Assembly (NCBI GenBank): GCA_029244985.1
Contig: JAQWQD010000024.1
Coordinates: 1-64,000 of the forward strand
Source of the DNA: Gammaproteobacteria bacterium
GTDB lineage: Bacteria; Pseudomonadota; Gammaproteobacteria; Pseudomonadales; Pseudohongiellaceae
Direction of reading: 5' to 3'
DNA length: 64,000 nt
Below the pieces are notes generated by a model. That model saw only the letters and a program-made list of their open reading frames with translations. It did not search any database and was not told the DNA's origin. Positions 1-6,650 of this stretch are shown in pieces; position 1 is the first letter of the stretch, and each line of letters opens with the position of its first letter. Position numbers and translations under genes: made by a program.

Positions 1-1
1 A

Positions 2-352
2 TTTATTTCCGAACTTAGAGACCTAATTGGGAGTACCGGCGTAACTATAGAAACTATAATGGCCTTTACACCAGCGATATCGGAAACCAACACCAGATTA
101 TTCGCAGCAATCGAATCAGTAACCCAGGAATTGCACCCTGGATCAAGAGTGCTACCTTCTGTCAGTACTGGTTTTACCGACAGTCACTTTACTCGTGATT
201 TTGGAATTGTCAGTTATGGCTTCAATCCATTAATTACTAATTCCGGCGAGCACACCGGCGTACACGGTAACGATGAGCAAGTAGGCGAAGCTGCTTTCCG
301 CCGGGCGGTAAGTGATTTTTATGCGGTAGTTAGAAACGTAGTAATCGATTAG
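2..352 (+). CDS. M20-family metallopeptidase, C-terminal part (5' end outside window)
   Basis: The reading frame is open from base 2, so this is the tail of a gene that begins upstream; the ATG at 59 in the ORF track is internal. The motif PSVSTGFTDSHFTRD followed by GVHGNDEQVG is the usual end of M20/M25/M40 zinc peptidases (carboxypeptidase G2 type), where the late histidine (here in VHGNDE) is a metal ligand. The family cleaves C-terminal amino acids or acyl groups from peptides. The signal peptide and most of the catalytic domain are off the window, so substrate and location cannot be judged. The family call is fairly sure. Confidence 0.8.
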   Translation, partial: FISELRDLIGSTGVTIETIMAFTPAISETNTRLFAAIESVTQELHPGSRVLPSVSTGFTDSHFTRDFGIVSYGFNPLITNSGEHTGVHGNDEQVGEAAFRRAVSDFYAVVRNVVID

Positions 353-360
353 CCACACCC

Positions 361-389
361 TTGACTTTTAGGCACGAAATCGACAAAAT
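361..389 (+). promoter_or_regulatory. Probable sigma-70 promoter of tRNA-Met
   Basis: TTGACT at 361-366 is separated by 17 bases from CAAAAT at 384-389 and followed by a G+C-rich discriminator (CGCGGCC). That arrangement is typical of stringently controlled stable-RNA promoters. The tRNA starts about 60 bases downstream, leaving a short 5' leader. No other gene would be served by it. Confidence 0.5.
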
Positions 390-451
390 TCGCGGCCTTT
401 CGGAGTCTAGACAACCACTAGGTAATGAGGGTTTACCCAAAATAGAACAAT

Positions 452-528
452 GGCTATGTAGCTCAGCTGGTTAGAGCACAGCATTCATAATGCTGGGGTC
501 GGTGGTTCAAGTCCACCCATAGCTACCA
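452..528 (+). tRNA. tRNA-Met (CAT), elongator type
   Basis: A complete 77-base cloverleaf is visible: acceptor GGCTATG/CATAGCT, D-arm GCTC...GAGC, anticodon arm CAGCA-TTCATAA-TGCTG with anticodon CAT, T-arm GGTGG-TTCAAGT-CCACC, discriminator A and an encoded CCA. The body closely resembles E. coli elongator tRNA-Met. The first pair is G1-U72 rather than G-C. Initiator features (C1xA72 mismatch, three G-C pairs in the anticodon stem) are absent, and so is an Ile2-like acceptor. Confidence 0.95.
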
Positions 529-570
529 AACATGACTCCAACAACCTCTGCAGACCCCCAAAAAGTCCCC

Positions 571-594
571 AAAGCCCTATAATTTAGGGCTTTT
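571..594 (+). terminator. Rho-independent terminator after tRNA-Met
   Basis: AAAGCCCTA / TAGGGCTTT forms a perfect 9-bp stem with a 5-base loop and a short T tail. It lies 42 bases past the tRNA. The A-rich left arm means it could also stop transcription from the minus-strand acylase gene that ends at 617. Confidence 0.75.
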
Positions 595-616
595 AAATTG
601 TCTGCAACGATCTAAA

Positions 617-2917
617 TTAAAACTGGAGATTCTCTTCTCTTACCAATTGCTCCTGAATTTGATCGTCAGTAAAGGGCAGATCAATCCAGTTACTTTGAGA
701 GTAAACTTTCGTGAGATCAGAGTAATAGGATGAGTCAGGTTCTGGCGACTGAGAATAAGTTAGAATCGCATCAGCATCCGGCGTACCATTCTCATTCCAG
801 GTAACAGTCTGGATATAGCTATTTCCGTGGATAATCGGATTGTATCCGCCATTCTCTGCATTGAAGCGGGCCGTAATGACACTGAACAGGCCCTGCCCTC
901 CAGCCCCGCCCGGGATACCAATCTTTTCATCATTGCGTATAGCAAACTGTACATCACCCCACGGTGCATCCAACGGTATGCCAGCTTCCTGCAAAGAAGT
1001 GATACCTGACTCTAGTGCGGAAATGACTAATTTTCGTGTTTCCTCATTCTCTATAGTAAGTCCGGATGGTGTATTCACAGGATCATCTAGATCAAAAGGA
1101 ATAGCGAAGTGTTCTGATAATCCCCTAGCGTTCTCCCAGAACCGATTAAAGATATGGGCGCCAACACTATCAATGTCTTGTCTACGATCCCAGTTAGCCA
1201 AGATCGTGCACGCCTCTTCAAGTTTTGTCTGTCCTTCACAAACCTCTAGAATTTCATCTAATAGCAATTCTGCTCCATAGTGTCGGTGATTAAACAAAAG
1301 CGCCTTCACTTTGTCCTGGGTAAATTTCTCGCCGCTGTCGATAACTTCCTCTACCATAGCCAACCCCGCACGAGTTCGCAATGACCGCACAGTCTGCTCG
1401 TTGCCGATGATGGGTGAAAATCCTTCCAGTCGGGTATTGGGGTTTGACAACCAATATGAGTCATTGCTATTGCTTACATAAGTGTCAGTAATCAGACTTG
1501 GTTGTTCTGAAGGTGGCATCAATCCTGGGTAGGCTGCACTGGGGTCTACTTGCCAGTCACAGCTCGGATCCGAGCCATTAAGAGTGATAATTCGAGGGTT
1601 CTCTGTATCAATCGCACAACGGGTCAATAGCTCGACAGAGACATTGGGAATCGCTGACATATCGGCATACAGCGCACCACCGTCCCGGTCGGCAGCAATA
1701 GTATTTACGAATGCTGCGCCTTGATGCGTCGCGAGTGCGGTCCGTAATTCTTCAACATTGCGGGCCTGACTTATGTCCCGGTACTGATCCCCGGAGCGAT
1801 AGTTCTCATAATTCACATCACGCATGACGTAGACATGCTTATCAGTCCATGGCATTCCCTGCCCGGTTACTACTGGGCCAAGATGAGTCATATGTACGCT
1901 TCTGGTTGCCACGCCATCAGGCGTCTCGACTTCCACTCCAATGACTTCAATGTCATGAACATCATCTCCCAGGCGATATGCCATTGGATTGCCTGGAACC
2001 AAGTCCAGTTGAAACATGGTAAAACGTAAGGCTGTTGAAACAGTATGGGACCAAGCAACATGCTCTGTAAAACCGATGGCTATACGAGAAGTGGTAATGA
2101 GAGCGGCTCCCATAACATCCATCTCCCCCGGATAGGTTAGATGGGCCATATGAAATCTAGACGGACCGTGCCAGGGATAATGTGGATTGCCCATCAATAC
2201 TCCACGACCACTCTCAGTCAGCGCGCCACCGAAACCCAACGCATTGCTGCCGATCATGTTGCGATCAACTTCCAGGTCCAGCGGTTGTAACTGTGCCAGC
2301 TCCAACCCAGGCTCAGAAGTGGCTATCTCATTAGTCACTCTTCCCAAACCGTAACGAATACCAACACCGATATTAATACGAGCCAGGTCACTCTCATTAA
2401 TTTGGGTTAGCCAAGGTGCATTATTACAGGATGCTGGCATCCTGCCGCGATGACGCTCAATATAATCGTTATATCCTCGCACATAGCCCAAATCCATCGC
2501 TTTCGAATCAGCAGAGCCATAGGCCAGATACTCCTCTAATTTATTCTGATTCAGCAGTGCACGATGAAAAGCATCCTGATTGATATTTGCATCTGTAGCA
2601 CCAAAATATTTAGCCTGTTCTCCACGTACGGTGACAAATTCTCTGGCGAGGACACAGATCGTATTCGACGCAGAGGCATGAGCAAAACCATAACCAAGCC
2701 CTTCCCAACTGTTCGCTTTTATATGAGGAATACCATAGTCAGTCCAACGTATCTGCACTTCATTAGCCGGGGCCAAATCGGTGACAATATCTGAAATAGA
2801 CGATTCGATTGCAGCACTCACTTGTTCTGTAGCGGGCTCTGAGCAGGCACTAATTCCTGTCACAAAAGACAAAGCCATAGGCCCAATGAATTTTTGTCTA
2901 AGAAAACTGATCTGCAT
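617..2917 (-). CDS. Penicillin acylase family lipoprotein (PvdQ/QuiP-like Ntn hydrolase)
   Basis: The 766-residue protein has the layout of the self-processing penicillin/acyl-homoserine-lactone acylases: a short alpha chain, then GSNALGFGG, where Ser224 would become the N-terminal nucleophile of the beta chain, then the typical GNPHYPWHGP. The N-terminus has a hydrophobic stretch ending in a lipobox (GISAC), so it is probably a lipoprotein on the periplasmic side. A GGAGA ribosome site precedes the ATG. The family removes acyl chains from amides such as N-acyl homoserine lactones or N-acyl amino acids; which one is used here is unknown. It is transcribed alone, toward the tRNA. Confidence 0.85.
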   Translation of the reverse strand: MQISFLRQKFIGPMALSFVTGISACSEPATEQVSAAIESSISDIVTDLAPANEVQIRWTDYGIPHIKANSWEGLGYGFAHASASNTICVLAREFVTVRGEQAKYFGATDANINQDAFHRALLNQNKLEEYLAYGSADSKAMDLGYVRGYNDYIERHRGRMPASCNNAPWLTQINESDLARINIGVGIRYGLGRVTNEIATSEPGLELAQLQPLDLEVDRNMIGSNALGFGGALTESGRGVLMGNPHYPWHGPSRFHMAHLTYPGEMDVMGAALITTSRIAIGFTEHVAWSHTVSTALRFTMFQLDLVPGNPMAYRLGDDVHDIEVIGVEVETPDGVATRSVHMTHLGPVVTGQGMPWTDKHVYVMRDVNYENYRSGDQYRDISQARNVEELRTALATHQGAAFVNTIAADRDGGALYADMSAIPNVSVELLTRCAIDTENPRIITLNGSDPSCDWQVDPSAAYPGLMPPSEQPSLITDTYVSNSNDSYWLSNPNTRLEGFSPIIGNEQTVRSLRTRAGLAMVEEVIDSGEKFTQDKVKALLFNHRHYGAELLLDEILEVCEGQTKLEEACTILANWDRRQDIDSVGAHIFNRFWENARGLSEHFAIPFDLDDPVNTPSGLTIENEETRKLVISALESGITSLQEAGIPLDAPWGDVQFAIRNDEKIGIPGGAGGQGLFSVITARFNAENGGYNPIIHGNSYIQTVTWNENGTPDADAILTYSQSPEPDSSYYSDLTKVYSQSNWIDLPFTDDQIQEQLVREENLQF

Positions 2918-3144
2918 CTGAGTTTCTCCACACCCTAAACTGATAGATATACCTGATTTGACCTTGTACCAGTCCCGCGTTCACATTGCCAGAGAAATTG
3001 CGACTCTTTGCCGGACAAGGGAGGGGCCGGCGAAGGTCGCATACGCACGCAAATAATGTACCTGACTAGAACCCTGTCGCTCGACGATAGCCACGTAACA
3101 GGTTAATCTAAAAATCTAGATTCGTTGGTGTGATAGGACCTAAA

Positions 3145-3723
3145 ATGGGATTATTTGAATATGTTGCGGTTCTTACTTCAATAAATACAGGCCTTGGCAT
3201 GGCTCAGCTGTTGCAGGGTTTAATAAGGCTAATTCAACACCCAGAGCAAGCTAAGCCCTATTGGGTTCATTTACTCTGGGTATTTTATATGTTCCTATTT
3301 GCCGTGTTCTGGTGGTGGTGGGAGTTTAACCTTAACGCCATTGAAGATTGGACTTTTGGCATCTATTTGTTCCTCATTGTCTATGCGGTTTTCGTATTCT
3401 TACTATGTTCGATACTTTTTCCAACAAACTTTTCTGGATACGATGGGTTCAAGGGTTATTTTTTTGCAAAGCGCGCCTGGTTTTTTGGATTGTTTTGTTT
3501 CGCCGAATTAATTGGCTTAGGTGATTCCTTAATCAAGGGGTTAGATTATTTTTATAGTTTGGGACTACGTTATTTTATAGCAACCACATTGCATGTTGTT
3601 TTCGCTGCAGTAGCAATTTTCACTCAAAACGAGAAGTTTCATGGTGCAATTGCTGTCGCCGCCATTACGTATCTCGTCGTCAGTGGTTTCCTGGATTATG
3701 AAACGGTCGGTCAAAATAATTAG
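3145..3723 (+). CDS. Hypothetical multi-pass membrane protein
   Basis: I do not recognise the family. The 192-residue product is strongly hydrophobic with about five or six membrane segments, the second containing a run of aromatics (FWWWWEF). The ORF track starts at a GTG at 3130, but AGGA at 3134-3137 sits at the right distance from the ATG at 3145, giving MGLFEYV, so I use that. It has no obvious partner: the acylase upstream is divergent and a degenerate amidohydrolase end follows directly after the stop codon. It may be an uncharacterised small transporter or sensor-type membrane protein. Confidence 0.6.
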   Translation: MGLFEYVAVLTSINTGLGMAQLLQGLIRLIQHPEQAKPYWVHLLWVFYMFLFAVFWWWWEFNLNAIEDWTFGIYLFLIVYAVFVFLLCSILFPTNFSGYDGFKGYFFAKRAWFFGLFCFAELIGLGDSLIKGLDYFYSLGLRYFIATTLHVVFAAVAIFTQNEKFHGAIAVAAITYLVVSGFLDYETVGQNN

Positions 3724-3907
3724 TGAAAGATTTATCGTGGCTGCAAGGAGTGGTTTCGAAGACCATGACCGTGGGTCTATTAAAGTCGGCAAGTTTGGCG
3801 ACCTCGTGGTGCTTTCTGAGTGTCACGGCAAAATGCGGGATGCCGAACTTTTCGACCTAAGAGCGGAAGCAACAATTTTCGGTGGTGAAATCGTATTTGA
3901 GCGCTGA
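3724..3907 (+). pseudogene. Remnant of an amidohydrolase gene (C-terminal end only)
   Basis: The frame reads RFIVAARSGFED, then RGSIKVGKFGDLVVLS and later ATIFGGEIVFE. This is the closing pattern of metal-dependent amidohydrolases (compare GSITAGKLADFVIL...VVGGITMF in the intact gene at 46.4 kb). The metal-binding and catalytic parts that should precede it are missing; instead the membrane protein gene ends immediately upstream in another frame. This fits a deletion that removed the front of an amidohydrolase. The 88-residue ORF in the track begins out of phase with the homology and is unlikely to be a working gene. Confidence 0.6.
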
Positions 3908-3996
3908 GCGGGTCAAGAGTTTGCAAATCGCATAAATCTTAAATTGAGGTGTCCCAAATCAGACGATAGAGGCTGAGCGCCCAGCAACACAAAAGC

Positions 3997-4389
3997 CTAA
4001 TTACTATTTGTAAAAAGACTATTACCAATCTTCTGAACAGTGGTCGTCGAGCCCGTATTACTATTGATAAAAGTAATATCTCCTATCTTGTTGATAGTAC
4101 CTGCCGTTCCGCTACTACTATTCACAAAGCCCGTATTTCCGATTTTATTAATGGTACTTGTTATTCCACTACTATTTATAAGCGTTGTGTTTCCAATCTT
4201 TTGCGCTATAGCTACTGTGCCGTCACTCTTATTAATAAAGGTTGTGCCTCCAATAGTTTGCGCGGTTGACCCATCACTACCAAAAGTAATATTGCCAATT
4301 GTTGTATACGTTGTTTGAGCAGAAGCAAAAGCACTTAACGTGAGCATAGTAGTGACAATTAAAACGTTGCGAAGAATAATATTTAACAT
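3997..4389 (-). CDS. Small secreted protein built of about 19-residue KIGN repeats
   Basis: I do not recognise the function. A signal peptide (MLNIILRN... to FASAQ) precedes about six tandem units of 18-19 residues with the consensus T-x-x-K-I-G-N-T-x-F-x-N-S-x-x-G-T. The first units are degenerate and the last is cut short. The Ser/Thr/Asn/Gly-rich regular units look like a repetitive beta-solenoid or surface fibre; that is inference. The start is the ATG at 4389 preceded by GGAG; the longer TTG form in the ORF track contains this ribosome site. It lies directly downstream of the gene ending at 4436, in the same direction. Confidence 0.65.
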   Translation of the reverse strand: MLNIILRNVLIVTTMLTLSAFASAQTTYTTIGNITFGSDGSTAQTIGGTTFINKSDGTVAIAQKIGNTTLINSSGITSTINKIGNTGFVNSSSGTAGTINKIGDITFINSNTGSTTTVQKIGNSLFTNSN

Positions 4390-4435
4390 TGTGATCTCCA
4401 ATTAGCTTTACCGTAAATAGTTTGACACTAATTTT

Positions 4436-4930
4436 TCATTTTCCTTCCGAATCAATAAGAATTTCCTCTACGAAATTCACGAAATCTTTTTCTAAAACGG
4501 GTTTAGCCCATGGGCTGTTATCCCAACAAAGGCGTACCCCGGGATTCGAGTAAAATATACTAATGAGGTTTCTTAACTCCTCAACATCAGAAGCCTTAGT
4601 TGTGGACGCGTATTGCCCCCAATGTAGCCAAAACCAGTAAAGCATAGCCCAATCAAAGCTTGCCGCTTCATCTGATGACATACTTAGCTCGGCGCCAATT
4701 TTTTCATAATAGTCTGACAACTTGAGACCCTTCGTTAAAGTTTCTACGAAGTTTCTATCCAAAGCGGTCGCCAACATAATGTCACGAACACCTTTAGACC
4801 TTTCAAGCCTATTAGTATCCGCTGCAGCATCCTTAGCATGGCGCACCTGTACAGCTAGATATGCAAGCGTAATGATAACAGCCAACGCACCAACAAAATC
4901 ACCAATAGCACCAACAGCTTCCCAGTTCAT
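4436..4930 (-). CDS. Hypothetical protein with N-terminal membrane anchor
   Basis: This 164-residue protein has one N-terminal membrane segment (GALAVIITLAYLAVQV) followed by a mostly helical soluble domain rich in Trp and Asp/Glu. Proteins starting MNWEAxGAIGxxVGALAVxxTL are, from memory, frequent in marine proteobacteria but have no assigned function. A very good AGGAGG ribosome site lies ahead of the ATG. The repeat-protein gene follows 46 bases downstream on the same strand, so they may be co-transcribed. Confidence 0.65.
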   Translation of the reverse strand: MNWEAVGAIGDFVGALAVIITLAYLAVQVRHAKDAAADTNRLERSKGVRDIMLATALDRNFVETLTKGLKLSDYYEKIGAELSMSSDEAASFDWAMLYWFWLHWGQYASTTKASDVEELRNLISIFYSNPGVRLCWDNSPWAKPVLEKDFVNFVEEILIDSEGK

Positions 4931-5258
4931 ATTTATCCTCCTAATAGATACTTAGGTTATAGGTCTTTTTATAAGATACACAAATTAACTAAACTCTCGC
5001 CCAGAATAATATGTTTGAGGGTTCGATGGAATCTACTCAGGAAATTGGCTGGACAAGTCGTCAGATGAGTTTTAAATGAATGTCATTTAAACAAATAGTA
5101 AACTAATAATTTACAGATTTTCGTTTCCTCAAAATTCAATTAAAATTTTCTCTGATTTTTATTGGAACCGACTTTTATATATCTGGATTGATACTCTTGA
5201 ATATCAGCTATCCAAGTGATATACCGCTAGTTAACCACCCAATAACAAAGGTCAAATT
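4931..5258. other. Divergent intergenic region, A+T rich
   Basis: These 328 bases separate two divergent genes and must hold both promoters, but I cannot assign a convincing -35/-10 pair. They contain the AGGAGG site of the minus-strand gene, an AAGG site 8 bases before the plus-strand ATG and the inverted repeat listed separately. No coding frame or RNA gene was seen. Confidence 0.5.
5071..5091. promoter_or_regulatory. Perfect 9-bp inverted repeat, possible operator
   Basis: TTTAAATGA-ATG-TCATTTAAA is a perfect palindrome with a 3-base centre in the divergent region. There is no T-run after it, so it is not a terminator; its size and symmetry suit a dimeric repressor or activator. The regulator is unknown. 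Confidence 0.35.
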
Positions 5259-6452
5259 ATGCAACGCAATAAAAGCTCTTTGATAACCGCCACTCTAGCC
5301 CTTTCATTGCTCGTGGTACTTGGGGTTGCCCAAAACTATTTGCAGAACTCAGTCACCGCTGCCAGCAATGGAAGAATGGTGCCTCATTTTGAAGTAGATC
5401 CGTTCTGGCCCCAGCCCTTGCCTAATAAATGGATACTGGGAAGCGCTATTGGCGTGGCTGTAGATGCACGTGATCATGTTTACATTGTTCACCGAAATGA
5501 TGATGCTAATTTTGCCACACAGGAAATCGGTATCGACAATGAAATAGCAGATTGCTGCACGGCAGCCCCACCGATTCTGGAATTCGATGCCGATGGCGCA
5601 CTTGTTAATGCATGGGGCGGCCCTGGGCAAGGCTATACCTGGCCTGCCTCAAATCATGGCATTGAAATCGCACCCAACGGCGACGTTTGGATAGGTGGCA
5701 ATGGTGGTGGTGATTCCCATGTCCTGGTATTTACCCGCGACGGCCAGTTTGTGCGTGAAATCGGCTTACCCGGTGAGCCTATTGATAGCAACAGCACAAC
5801 TCATTTCAGCCGCGTCGCTGAAATCGCAATAGAACCGGATGCAAACGAGGCCTATTTTGCCGATGGCTATGGCAATAAGCGGGTGGCTGTCGTAGATGTT
5901 GCCACAGGAGCCTTCAAACGATATTGGGGGGCTTACGGTAACCGCCCCTCAGATGACCGGGTCAAATATACTCCCGGGGAAACATTGCCACAGCAATTCG
6001 TCGGTCCCGTCCATTGCGCCGAGCCGTCAAAAGACGGACTCATATACGTATGTGATAGGGGTGCGGACAGGATCCAGGTATTTCGGCCGGATGGTACCTA
6101 TGTTAAGGAAGCACAAGTCGCCCCGATGACTGTTGGTGCTGGCGCCACTTGGGACATTGCTTTTTCCCAAGACGACGACCAAGAGTTTATTTACGTAGCT
6201 GACGGCTCCAATATGAAAGTCCATGTTGTGCACCGAGACACACTGGAGGTCATGTATGTCATTGGTGAAGGTGGCCGGCAACCCGGATTGTTCTACGGCA
6301 CTCATAGCATTGTCACCGACACTCAGGGAAACTTTTATACGACCGAAACCTATGAGGGAAAACGTGTCCAGAAGTTCGTCTACCGGGGCTTGAGACCACT
6401 TGAACAAATGCAATCTGGCCCCGCCTGGCCAGCTGGCACTTTGATTGAATAA
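5259..6452 (+). CDS. Exported NHL propeller, peptidyl-alpha-hydroxyglycine amidating lyase (PAL)-like
   Basis: After an N-terminal signal/anchor the protein is a six-bladed NHL beta-propeller. Compared with the lyase half of animal PAM it keeps the counterparts of the active-site residues: Arg79 in VHR, His133 in NHGIEI, Tyr204 in DGYGNKR, His252 in PVHC followed by DRGADRIQ, and His349 in GTHSI. In PAL the three histidines bind zinc and the Arg/Tyr pair cleaves hydroxyglycine to amide and glyoxylate. This is the most complete of the three PAL-like genes in the window. Two adjacent Cys (CC, about residue 100) lie in a loop. The true substrate is unknown; other six-bladed propellers (lactonases, gluconolactonases) are alternatives. 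It is a single-gene unit facing the receptor group. Confidence 0.75.
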   Translation: MQRNKSSLITATLALSLLVVLGVAQNYLQNSVTAASNGRMVPHFEVDPFWPQPLPNKWILGSAIGVAVDARDHVYIVHRNDDANFATQEIGIDNEIADCCTAAPPILEFDADGALVNAWGGPGQGYTWPASNHGIEIAPNGDVWIGGNGGGDSHVLVFTRDGQFVREIGLPGEPIDSNSTTHFSRVAEIAIEPDANEAYFADGYGNKRVAVVDVATGAFKRYWGAYGNRPSDDRVKYTPGETLPQQFVGPVHCAEPSKDGLIYVCDRGADRIQVFRPDGTYVKEAQVAPMTVGAGATWDIAFSQDDDQEFIYVADGSNMKVHVVHRDTLEVMYVIGEGGRQPGLFYGTHSIVTDTQGNFYTTETYEGKRVQKFVYRGLRPLEQMQSGPAWPAGTLIE

Positions 6453-6488
6453 AATTACTCGGAAAAAGCCACCCATTGACCCAGAGTA

Positions 6489-6532
6489 AGCGGCGCAACA
6501 AACTATTGCGCCCCGCCGCTCGGGTTTGTTTT
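6489..6532 (+). terminator. Probable terminator of the PAL-like gene
   Basis: GGCGCAA/TTGCGCC pair around a 7-base loop, with outer AGC/GCT pairing and an alternative AGCGGCG/CGCCGCT stem, followed by GGGTTTGTTTT. It lies between convergent genes. The T-run is imperfect, so the call is moderate. Confidence 0.45.
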
Positions 6533-6650
6533 CAGAGACCAAAAGTCTACTAACTCACTCAGAGGCTTAGTGAGAAAAATCCTTCTGGAGTGGGGCCATT
6601 AGCTATTAAGTAGTACTCCCTCTCCGAATCGAGTGGAACCAATTTTAACG

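Noticed and set aside
840-1280. 146-residue plus-strand ORF
   Set aside because: It is a shadow of the acylase gene with no start signal or known pattern.
4040-4318. 92-residue hydrophobic plus-strand ORF
   Set aside because: It is the exact antisense of the KIGN repeat gene; its periodicity is a mirror of those repeats.
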